From Pseudotabrizicola alkalilacus (GTDB taxonomy: Bacteria > Pseudomonadota > Alphaproteobacteria > Rhodobacterales > Rhodobacteraceae), in the NCBI RefSeq assembly GCF_003443995.1, contig NZ_QWEY01000011.1:1-64000 (forward strand): a DNA stretch of 64,000 nucleotides, written 5' to 3'. The notes under the pieces are model-generated. The model worked only from the letters and a program-made list of their open reading frames with translations, had not been told where the DNA came from and did not search any database. The position numbers and the translations under genes were made by a program. Below are positions 46,091-54,220 of the stretch, piece after piece; the first letter of the stretch is position 1, and every line of letters begins with the position of its first letter.

Positions 46091-46800
46091 TCGACGGCTG
46101 CTTTTTGTGCCGAAACAAGCAGTCCAGATCCGATCTCAGCCAGATCCAGCAACTGCAGCATTTCCTCGCGCGAAAATGAGGCTCCCTCGGCCGACATCTG
46201 AACTTCAATCAGCCGACCCCGCCCGGTCATCACAAAGTTTCCATCCGTGCCAGCGACAGAATCTTCTGGATAGTCTAAATCCAGCAGGGGCTGCCCCGCA
46301 TAAACGCCGCAAGACACGGCCGCTACATGATCAATGATCGGATCGCTGGTGATTGTGCCAGCTTTCAACAGCCGGTTAATTGCCAGACGCAGAGCCACCC
46401 ATCCACCTGTAATCGACGCACAGCGCGTACCGCCATCCGCCTGTAGCACATCACAATCTACCACGATTTGCCGTTCTCCCAATGCACTCCGGTCAACACC
46501 AGCCCGCAAGGATCTTCCTATAAGTCTTTGAATTTCCTGCGTTCTTCCGCCCTGCTTTCCTACAGCTGCTTCACGTCGCGTCCGGCTGTTCGTGGCGCGC
46601 GGCAACATGCCATATTCTGCGGTCACCCACCCCAGACCTGTGTTCTTCAAAAACGAAGGGGCCTTATCCTCGATCGTTGCCGAGCACAATACATGCGTAT
46701 CGCCCATCTTGATCAGGCAAGACCCCTCGGCGTGGCGCATCACACCCGTTTCAATCGAAATCGACCGCATTTGGTCAAGCTGACGGCCAGAAGGGCGCAT
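46087..46800 (-). CDS. rph: Ribonuclease PH
   Basis: 237 residues. [72 protein letters not shown] and [23 protein letters not shown] are textbook RNase PH. Trims tRNA 3' ends by phosphorolysis. Divergent from hrcA with 113 bases between the starts. Confidence 0.97.
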   Translation of the reverse strand: MRPSGRQLDQMRSISIETGVMRHAEGSCLIKMGDTHVLCSATIEDKAPSFLKNTGLGWVTAEYGMLPRATNSRTRREAAVGKQGGRTQEIQRLIGRSLRAGVDRSALGERQIVVDCDVLQADGGTRCASITGGWVALRLAINRLLKAGTITSDPIIDHVAAVSCGVYAGQPLLDLDYPEDSVAGTDGNFVMTGRGRLIEVQMSAEGASFSREEMLQLLDLAEIGSGLLVSAQKAAVE

Positions 46801-46913
46801 GGATATTTCCTTTCAATGGATTTGAATCAGATATGCGTGGCAAAGGGGGCGATGCAACCCCGATTGACCATTGCGCTGATCGGAATACTCTGGCGAGATA
46901 AAAGGAGCCACAA

Positions 46914-47984
46914 ATGACCGACGGCGCAAAACTGCTCACCGAGATGAATGACCGCTCTCGTGAAGTGTTCCGGCGTGTGGTCGAAGGCTATCTGAGTTCG
47001 GGCGACCCTGTCGGCTCGCGCAGCCTGTCGCGCAGCATGACAGAAAAGGTCTCCGCCGCCACCATCCGCAACGTCATGCAGGATCTGGAGTTTCTGGGCC
47101 TGCTTGACAGCCCGCATGTCTCTGCCGGTCGCATCCCGACGCAACGCGGTCTGCGGATGTTTGTTGATGGCCTCCTCGAAGTTGGGACGGTGGCACAAGA
47201 GGACCGCGAGAAAATTGACGCTACCTTGGGAGACTCCGACCGCGATGTGGCATCCTTGCTTGATCAGGTTGGCTCAGCCCTGTCCGGCATTACCCGTGGC
47301 GCAAGTCTGGTGTTGTCGCCAAAGCACGAAGCACCGATCAAGCACATCGAATTTGTCAGCCTTTCGCCGGAGCGCGCCCTTGTTGTGCTGGTGTTCGCTG
47401 ATGGCCATGTGGAAAACCGTCTGTTTACACCTCCCGCTGGACAAACGCCGTCTTCCATGCGCGAGGCCGCGAACTTCCTGAACGCTTTAGCCGAGGGTCG
47501 TACACTTTCGGACCTTCGCCGCACCATGACTCAGGATATCGCCCGCCATCGTCAGGAAATCGACGTGCTCGCGCGCGAACTGGTCGAAAGCGGCATTGCG
47601 ATCTGGGAAAATGGTGGCGAGCGGGGCGAGCGTCTTATTGTTCGCGGCCGCTCCAATCTGCTCGAAGCGGCGACAGAAGGGTTTGAGGTTGACCGCATTC
47701 GCAGCCTCTTCGATGACCTCGAACGCAAGCGTGACATCGTCGACTTTCTCGAACTGACCGAGGCAGGCGACGGTGTACGCATTTTTATCGGTTCCGAGAA
47801 CAAGCTTTTCTCACTTTCGGGTTCCTCTCTGGTGGTCTCTCCCTATATGAACGCTGATCGTAAGATCATCGGTGCCGTTGGCGTCATTGGTCCGACACGG
47901 CTGAATTATGGCCGTATCGTTCCGATTGTAGACTACACGGCACAGCTTGTCGGGCGGATGGTGTCCGAACGCGGCAAGGGATGA
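46914..47984 (+). CDS. hrcA: Heat-inducible transcription repressor HrcA
   Basis: 356 residues. N-terminal winged helix with EMNDRSREVFRRVVEGYLSSGDPVGSRSLSR and SAATIRNVMQDLEFLGLLDSPHVSAGRIPTQRGLRMFVDGLL, then the GAF-like domain ending IIGAVGVIGPTRLNYGRIVPIVDYTAQ. It represses chaperone genes through CIRCE elements; none is visible in the 113-base upstream gap, so control of hrcA itself probably differs. Ribosome site AAAGGAG at 46901. grpE follows after 32 bases. Confidence 0.95.
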   Translation: MTDGAKLLTEMNDRSREVFRRVVEGYLSSGDPVGSRSLSRSMTEKVSAATIRNVMQDLEFLGLLDSPHVSAGRIPTQRGLRMFVDGLLEVGTVAQEDREKIDATLGDSDRDVASLLDQVGSALSGITRGASLVLSPKHEAPIKHIEFVSLSPERALVVLVFADGHVENRLFTPPAGQTPSSMREAANFLNALAEGRTLSDLRRTMTQDIARHRQEIDVLARELVESGIAIWENGGERGERLIVRGRSNLLEAATEGFEVDRIRSLFDDLERKRDIVDFLELTEAGDGVRIFIGSENKLFSLSGSSLVVSPYMNADRKIIGAVGVIGPTRLNYGRIVPIVDYTAQLVGRMVSERGKG

Positions 47985-48016
47985 TCGTCAGAAGGTTTGT
48001 GTAAGGAAGACGAAAA

Positions 48017-48550
48017 ATGGCGCAGGAAAACCCGAGCCCCGAGAATACAGAGGTCGACCAGATCGAGGAGTTCATCGAAGCAGAAGAGCTGGACGCTCTG
48101 CGCGCCGAGCGCGACGAACTGCGGGATCGTTTCATGCGCGCGCTTGCGGATGCCGAGAATTCGCGCAAGCGCGCCGACCGCGACCGTCGCGAGGCTGAGC
48201 AGTATGGCAGCACCCGGCTTGCCCGCGATCTTTTGCCGGTGTTTGACAATCTGAAACGGGCGCTGGACGCGACAACCGATGAAACCCGCAGCCAGGCCTC
48301 GGCGCTGATCGAAGGCGTAGAGCTCACCCTGCGGGAGTTGACACATGTGATGACAAAGCATGGCGTAACGCCGATTTCCCCCGCTCCGGGAGATGCCTTT
48401 GATCCGCAGCTGCATCAGGCCATGTTCGAGGCGCCGGTCCCTGGTACAAAGGCAGGGCACATCATTCAGGTGATGACCGAAGGCTTCATGCTGCATGACC
48501 GCCTGCTCCGTCCGGCGCAGGTTGGCGTGTCGTCCACGCCCTCAAACTGA
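48017..48550 (+). CDS. grpE: Nucleotide exchange factor GrpE
   Basis: 177 residues. Acidic N-terminus, long helix (LDALRAERDELRDRFMRALADAENSRKRADRDRREAEQYG), then LARDLLPVFDNLKRAL and a beta domain with FDPQLHQAMFE and GFMLHDRLLRPAQVGVS. Exchanges ADP on DnaK. Co-directional with hrcA as in many alphaproteobacteria. Confidence 0.96.
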   Translation: MAQENPSPENTEVDQIEEFIEAEELDALRAERDELRDRFMRALADAENSRKRADRDRREAEQYGSTRLARDLLPVFDNLKRALDATTDETRSQASALIEGVELTLRELTHVMTKHGVTPISPAPGDAFDPQLHQAMFEAPVPGTKAGHIIQVMTEGFMLHDRLLRPAQVGVSSTPSN

Positions 48551-48564
48551 CCTGCTCCGGCATC

Positions 48565-48589
48565 GGGTGGCCGGCTCATTGGGCCACCC
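48565..48589 (+). terminator. Hairpin after grpE
   Basis: GGGTGGCC (48565-48572) pairs with GGCCACCC (48582-48589) around a 9-base loop, 15 bases past the stop. No U-tract follows, so termination is probable but weakly supported. Confidence 0.4.
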
Positions 48590-48621
48590 GCTTCGCCATG
48601 GCGATACGTGCCGCACTGCGG

Positions 48622-49581
48622 CTATAACCAGCGCCGCCATTTGAAGAACAGATATGTGCCGATAGCCGAGGCCAGCATCATGCCCAGTGCCATCGGATAC
48701 CCCATCGCCCATTTCAGCTCAGGCATCACCTCAAAGTTCATGCCATAAGCACTCGCAATGACGGTGGGGGGCAGAAACACGACAGCCACAACCGACACGA
48801 TCTTAATGGTCTGGTTCTGGCTCAGGTTGATCATACCCATCGTCGAATCGCTGGCCAGTGCTACCCGCGCTGACAGGTGGTCGGCATGAACTTCCAGTGC
48901 ATGCAGGTCGCGCATCAGCCCTTTAACTGTGGTTTTCAGGGCCGTACCCCGATGTTCTGCGATGAGACTCTGACCAAAATAACTCACCGCCCGCTCGATG
49001 GTCAGCAAGGACAGCCGCACCCGAGCAATCTGCTCCCCCTCCCGTCCCGTCCGACGTAGGGCGGCCTGCAGTTGCGTGCTGTCGGTGGTGCCATTGTCGC
49101 TATAGACCTCACGTGCCAAGCCATCCAGTGCCCGCCCTGAGCCTTCCAGCAGATCAGCCAGCCGGCCCGTAATTTCCTCGATCAGGCTCAGGAACAGTTT
49201 TGCGCTGTCAGTGCAGCCGGGCCCAACCTTATTGGCCCGCTCTGGATAGGTCACAAAAGGGCGCGGCGCATGGTGGCGCACAGTAAACAGCCGCTCGGGC
49301 GTCATGATGAACGTCACGGGCCCCGAGACCGGCTCATTGCTTTCGGACATGCCGGGCAGCACCACTGTCATGTAGTCGACGCCGTCTTCGCGATACAGCC
49401 GGTTTGAGATCTCGATCTCTTCCATATCGGCCAGCGTCGGCACTTCTACGCCCAGAGTCTGCACGGCCTGAATCTGACTGTCCAATGGTCGGTAAAGATC
49501 AATCCAGACCGCTGTTTCCAACGGGCCACCATTTGGCAGCCTGTCCAGTTTCATATCAATCACACGATAGGCAAACAGCAT
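48622..49581 (-). CDS. corA: CorA family magnesium/divalent metal transporter
   Basis: 319 residues. Cytoplasmic N-domain, then two C-terminal membrane segments with the signature YGMNFEVMPELKW between them (VVAVVFLPPTVIASAYGMNFE; ALGMMLASAIGTYLFFKWRRWL). Pentameric Mg2+ channel family. ATG at 49581 gives the usual length; 16 further in-frame codons upstream have no support. Substrate could be Mg2+, Co2+ or Zn2+ efflux. Confidence 0.9.
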   Translation of the reverse strand: MLFAYRVIDMKLDRLPNGGPLETAVWIDLYRPLDSQIQAVQTLGVEVPTLADMEEIEISNRLYREDGVDYMTVVLPGMSESNEPVSGPVTFIMTPERLFTVRHHAPRPFVTYPERANKVGPGCTDSAKLFLSLIEEITGRLADLLEGSGRALDGLAREVYSDNGTTDSTQLQAALRRTGREGEQIARVRLSLLTIERAVSYFGQSLIAEHRGTALKTTVKGLMRDLHALEVHADHLSARVALASDSTMGMINLSQNQTIKIVSVVAVVFLPPTVIASAYGMNFEVMPELKWAMGYPMALGMMLASAIGTYLFFKWRRWL

Positions 49582-49672
49582 GGATCGCACCTGCAAGAAA
49601 GAAGAGACACCGCACCTGTGTACAGGCATCCTGTGGATGGTCCAGCACTTGATCCGTCACGCTTGGCGCGCG

Positions 49673-52306
49673 CTACAGCAGCTGTTTCAAATCATAGACC
49701 AGCCGCAGCGCGTCAATCGGGGTCAGCTCGTCGGGGCGGATGTCCTGCAGCCGCGCCTCCACCGCCGAGGCTTTGGCGGCGGGTCTGGCCGGGGCGGTTT
49801 GTGCGGGCGCGGCGCGGAACAGAGGCAGGTCGTCGATCAGTGCCACCTGTTTGCCGCCGTCGCGGTCACCTTTTTCCAGCGCCTCCAGCACGGTCTTGGC
49901 GCGGTCCACCACCGATTGCGGCAGCCCGGCAAGGCGCGCGACCTGCACGCCATAGCTGCGGTCGGCAGCGCCTTTGCGCACCTCGTGCAGGAAAATCACG
50001 TCGCCTTCCCATTCCTTGACCGCGACAGTGGCATTCTCGACCCCCGCCAACTTGCCCGCAAGCGCGGTCATCTCATGGTAATGCGTGGCAAACAGGGCGC
50101 GGCAACGGTTGGTCTCGTGCAGGTGCTCCAGCGTGGCCCAGGCAATCGACAACCCGTCATAAGTCGCGGTGCCCCGCCCGATTTCATCCAGGATGACCAG
50201 CGCGCGCGCGTCAGCCTGATTGAGGATGGCGGCGGTTTCGACCATCTCCACCATAAAGGTGGATCGCCCGCGCGCCAGATCATCGGCGGCGCCGACGCGG
50301 CTGAACAGTTGGCTGACAAGACCGATATGGGCGGCGCGCGCGGGCACAAAGCTGCCCGCTTGCGCCAGAAGCGCAATCAGCGCGTTCTGGCGAAGGAAGG
50401 TCGATTTACCCGCCATGTTCGGGCCGGTCAGCAGCCAGATGGCGGGGGTAGAGGAATCGGTCAGCGCGCAGTCATTTGCTACAAACGGGCCTGAACCCTG
50501 TCGTTTCAATGCCCGCTCTACGACCGGATGCCGCCCACCGGTGATGCTAAAGGCGTGACTGTCATCGACGGTGGGTTCGGACCAGTCTTCGGCCATCGCC
50601 AGATCAGCGAAAGCACTAGCGAGGTCGATTTCGGCCAGCGCACGCGCGGTCGCCCCGATGGGGCCGGATTGGGCAAGAATGGCCTGTTTCAGGCTGTCAT
50701 AGTGTCGTTTTTCAATCTCGAGCGCGTGGTTGCCCGCATTCAGAATGCGGGTTTCCAGCGCGTTCAGCGCCAGCGTGGTAAAGCGGACCTGTCCCGCCGT
50801 GGTCTGGCGATGGATGAACAGGTCAGGCTTGGCGCGCATCCGGTCTTCGTGTGTGGTGGTTACTTCAATAAAGTAGCCCAACACGTTGTTGTGCTTGATC
50901 TTAAGCCCAGATACGCCGGACGCCTCTGCATAATCCGCCTGCATCTTGCCAATGACCGACCGGCCCTCATCCCGCAGGGCGCGGGTCTCATCCAACTCGG
51001 TGTCGTAGCCGGTGGCAATAAAGCCGCCGTCGCGGGCCATCAGCGGCGGTTCGGCCACCAAGGCGGCATCGAGCAGATCGACCAGATCCTGATGACCGAG
51101 CAGCGCCGTCGCGGCTTCGGTCAGCAGATCCGGCGCGTTTTGCAGCAGATGGTGCATCGCGCTGGCCTGCGCCAGCCCCGCGCGGACTGATGCCAGATCG
51201 CGCGGGCCGCCCCGGTCGAGGGCAAGGCGCGACAGGGCGCGGTCAATGTCGGGCACACGGCGCAGATGGCAGCGCAGATCCTCGCGCAATCGACCCTGTT
51301 CCAGCAGAAAACGCACCGTTTCGTGCCGCGCGCGGATGGTGGGCAGATCACAGGACGGGGCGGAAATGCGGCGCTCCAGCAGACGCGCGCCTGCCGGTGT
51401 CACGGTGTGATCGACAGCGAGCAAAAGCGAACCTTCGCGCCCGCCTGACAGCGCTTGCGTCAGTTCAAGATTGCGGCGGGTGGCGAAATCGATCTGCATC
51501 GCGCCGCCTGCTGTTTCGCGGACGGGCGGGCGCAGCAGCGGGAGTTTGCCGCGCTGGGTCAGGTCAAGGTAATCGACCAGTGCGCCCATGGCCGAAACCT
51601 CGGCCCGGTCAAAGCTGCCGAACGCATCCAATGACGACACGGCAAACAGCGCACAAAGCCGCTTTTCCGCCGAAACAGAGTCGAAACTGCCGCGTGACAG
51701 GGGGGTCAGCGCCGCCCCCATATCCGCTGCAATCGGGGCAAGGTCGCGGTCGTGCTGATCGCTGACCAGCACCTCACGCGGGGCGAGGCGGGCGAGTTCG
51801 GGCGACAGTCGCGACAGCGGGCAGGGGATAACCCGCAGCTCACCCGTGGAAATATCGGCCCACGCCAACGCCGCCTGATCGCGCACTTCGGACCACGCAC
51901 ACAGATAATTGTGGCGGCGGGCATCCAGCAGCGCATCTTCGGTCAGCGTGCCGGGGGTGACCAAACGCACCACATCGCGTTTCACCACCGACTTCGACCC
52001 GCGCTTTTTCGCCTCGGCCGGGTCTTCGAGCTGTTCGGCGATGGCGACGCGAAAGCCTTTGCGGATCAGCGTCAGCAGATAGCCCTCGGCGGCATGCACC
52101 GGCACGCCACACATCGGGATCGACTCACCCTGATGAAAGCCGCGCTTGGTCAGCGCGATGTCGAGCGCCTGGGCTGCCGCGAGGGCGTCGTCGAAAAACA
52201 TCTCGTAGAAATCGCCCATGCGATAGAACAGCAGGGCCCCGGGATTGGCCTGCCGGATCTCCAGATATTGCGCCATCATCGGCGTCACTTGATCGTCTTG
52301 CGACAC
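49673..52306 (-). CDS. mutS: DNA mismatch repair protein MutS
   Basis: 877 residues. Mismatch-binding N-domain with YRMGDFYEMFFDDA and the F-x-E motif, GFHQGESIPMCGVPVHA, connector and lever domains, ATPase Walker A TGPNMAGKSTFLRQNALIALLAQ, LVILDEIGRGTATYDGLSIAWA and ALFATHYHEM. Length normal. Divergent from the GT61-type gene with about 117 bases between starts. Confidence 0.97.
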   Translation of the reverse strand: MSQDDQVTPMMAQYLEIRQANPGALLFYRMGDFYEMFFDDALAAAQALDIALTKRGFHQGESIPMCGVPVHAAEGYLLTLIRKGFRVAIAEQLEDPAEAKKRGSKSVVKRDVVRLVTPGTLTEDALLDARRHNYLCAWSEVRDQAALAWADISTGELRVIPCPLSRLSPELARLAPREVLVSDQHDRDLAPIAADMGAALTPLSRGSFDSVSAEKRLCALFAVSSLDAFGSFDRAEVSAMGALVDYLDLTQRGKLPLLRPPVRETAGGAMQIDFATRRNLELTQALSGGREGSLLLAVDHTVTPAGARLLERRISAPSCDLPTIRARHETVRFLLEQGRLREDLRCHLRRVPDIDRALSRLALDRGGPRDLASVRAGLAQASAMHHLLQNAPDLLTEAATALLGHQDLVDLLDAALVAEPPLMARDGGFIATGYDTELDETRALRDEGRSVIGKMQADYAEASGVSGLKIKHNNVLGYFIEVTTTHEDRMRAKPDLFIHRQTTAGQVRFTTLALNALETRILNAGNHALEIEKRHYDSLKQAILAQSGPIGATARALAEIDLASAFADLAMAEDWSEPTVDDSHAFSITGGRHPVVERALKRQGSGPFVANDCALTDSSTPAIWLLTGPNMAGKSTFLRQNALIALLAQAGSFVPARAAHIGLVSQLFSRVGAADDLARGRSTFMVEMVETAAILNQADARALVILDEIGRGTATYDGLSIAWATLEHLHETNRCRALFATHYHEMTALAGKLAGVENATVAVKEWEGDVIFLHEVRKGAADRSYGVQVARLAGLPQSVVDRAKTVLEALEKGDRDGGKQVALIDDLPLFRAAPAQTAPARPAAKASAVEARLQDIRPDELTPIDALRLVYDLKQLL

Positions 52307-52423
52307 GCACGGCCCCCCTGCTGCGGGCCTGACCCTACAAAACCGGGACGGTGGGGGAAAGGCCTATCCCGACTGGACCTGCCTCGCGCGCGTGCTAGGG
52401 TGCGACTGACGGTGGAGGGCAGG

Positions 52424-54145
52424 GTGCGCAATCAGGTGGATCACGCGACAGCGCCAGAGGCGCTGTTCCTGGACCCGGCGCGCGATGCCGGCGTGGGCTT
52501 TGTCACGGCCCCGGCGTACTGGTGGCGGCTGCGCCCGGCGGCGGTGATCGAGGGCTTTGCCGCCTCGGGCTCGGACGCGATGAGCACGCGGATCGAGGCG
52601 CATCTGCGGCAGGTGAAACGCCACCGGACCTTTGCGCAGGTGGCCGAATTCAACGTGGTGCCGGTGCTGCTGACCGGGGCGGCGTTCCGCAAGTCGTTCG
52701 CGATGGCCGGGGGCAAGTGCCTGCTGAACGGTGCGGCGGGAGCGCGGCTCCTGAACCGCTTTGGCTATGAAGAGCGGGCAGGGGAAGATGCCGAGGCGGT
52801 TCTGGCCCGGTATTTTGCCGGGTGCCGGGCGGCCAATGGTGCGGCACGCTTGCCTTTGGTGGCGGTGCCGCAGGGGGTGGATTTTGCGGTCGAGTGCCGC
52901 AACACCTTCAACTACTTCCACTTTCTGACCGAAACGCTGCCGCAGCTGACCGTGCTCGACCAGATGGATTTCCGGGGCAGGGTGTTTCTGCATTTCCCCA
53001 ACCATCCCGACAAGACGCGCGCCTTTGTGCGCGGGTTCGTCGAGGCGGTGTTTCCCGAACTGGCCGCGCGGCTGGTGCTGGAGCGCGCGCCGAAAGACTA
53101 CGCGTCGGTGCTGTCGGCCTACAGCTTTCAGTGGACCTATTTCCAGATGCCGCCCTCGGTGATTGGCTCGCTGGATGGGCTGGCCCCTTCGGATCTGTCC
53201 TGGCACGGGCACGGCGGGTCGCGGACAACGCGGGCGGTGCTGGCGATGAACTCGGTCGAAAGCAGCCTGCTGGCGCTGCGCACGCGGGCGCTGCGGGCGG
53301 TGGCGGGGGGTGACTTCAGCCATCTGCCCAAGCGGGTCTATATCGCCCGCGCGCCGGGGCAGGCCCGCGCAAGGGCGATGCAGGGTGAGGCGGCTCTGGT
53401 AGAGCTGCTGGAGGCGTTCGGCTTTGTGCGGCTGGCGTTTGAGGATCTGACACCGCTGGAGCAGATCGCGCTGATGGCGCAGGCCGAGGTGGTGGTGTCG
53501 GCGCATGGCGCGGGGTTTGCCAACATGCTGTTTGCCAACCCAAAGGCCACGGTGATCGAGATCGGCACGCTGCAGACGGCGCAGATCAGGGGCGGGGATT
53601 TCTGGCCGCTCGCCCATGCCTCTGGCTGTCGCTATGTCTCGTTCATCGCCGATCACCACAGCGATGCGCCCGAGGAGCTGCCGGAGTTTGTCACCGAGGG
53701 CATCGTACCGGTGCATCTGACCGAGCGGGGATTGGGCCGGATCATGGCTTTCGTCGCCGCGCTCTGTGGTCATGTGCCCCGGTTGAACCGGGCCGAAGAC
53801 GTGGCGCGACTGGGCGGGCAACTGTTGCGCAGTGGCCATTTGACCCCGGCAGAGGCGGTCCTGGACCGGCACCGCGATCTGGTGTCGGGCAGTGCCGATC
53901 TGTGTCTGATGCAGGCCGATCTGCATAAGGCGCGCGAGGAGTGGGGGGCCGAGCTGATCGCGCTATATGCCGCCCGGCAGGCGGACCCGACCCGCTGGCA
54001 GACTTTGGCGCAGGTGTTGTGGTGCGCGCGCCGTCTGGGCAAGACCGAAGTGCAGGTCTGGGCGATCCGGCTGTTGCAGGCAGAGTTTCCCGACCGCATT
54101 GCGGAATTGGCCAAAGGTCGCGACTGGGTACAGCAGCTGTTGTAG
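52424..54145 (+). CDS. GT61-type (DUF563) glycosyltransferase with long C-terminal extension
   Basis: About 573 residues. The central NTFNYFHFLTETLPQLTVLD, PKRVYIARAP, EAFGFVRLAFEDLTPLEQIALMAQAEVVVSAHGAGFANMLFA and ATVIEIG are DUF563/GT61 motifs. The last ~120 residues (from about LNRAEDVARLGGQLLRSGHLTPAEAVLDRH) are helical and TPR-like. Acceptor and sugar unknown; cell-surface glycan synthesis is plausible. The frame is open far upstream through mutS antisense; GTG 52424 with GGAGGG 6 bases upstream is my choice, GTG 52400 and 52436 are alternatives. Very high GC. Confidence 0.8.
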   Translation: MRNQVDHATAPEALFLDPARDAGVGFVTAPAYWWRLRPAAVIEGFAASGSDAMSTRIEAHLRQVKRHRTFAQVAEFNVVPVLLTGAAFRKSFAMAGGKCLLNGAAGARLLNRFGYEERAGEDAEAVLARYFAGCRAANGAARLPLVAVPQGVDFAVECRNTFNYFHFLTETLPQLTVLDQMDFRGRVFLHFPNHPDKTRAFVRGFVEAVFPELAARLVLERAPKDYASVLSAYSFQWTYFQMPPSVIGSLDGLAPSDLSWHGHGGSRTTRAVLAMNSVESSLLALRTRALRAVAGGDFSHLPKRVYIARAPGQARARAMQGEAALVELLEAFGFVRLAFEDLTPLEQIALMAQAEVVVSAHGAGFANMLFANPKATVIEIGTLQTAQIRGGDFWPLAHASGCRYVSFIADHHSDAPEELPEFVTEGIVPVHLTERGLGRIMAFVAALCGHVPRLNRAEDVARLGGQLLRSGHLTPAEAVLDRHRDLVSGSADLCLMQADLHKAREEWGAELIALYAARQADPTRWQTLAQVLWCARRLGKTEVQVWAIRLLQAEFPDRIAELAKGRDWVQQLL

Positions 54146-54220
54146 CCGCGTTACGTGCGGATTGTGCGGTGCGCGGCACCTCGTTATGACGGATCAAACC
54201 CATCAAGGAACATATGGCCC

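Noticed and set aside
52364-53926. 520-codon minus-strand open frame
   Set aside because: Antisense shadow of the GT61-type gene; composition is His/Arg/Gln-rich.
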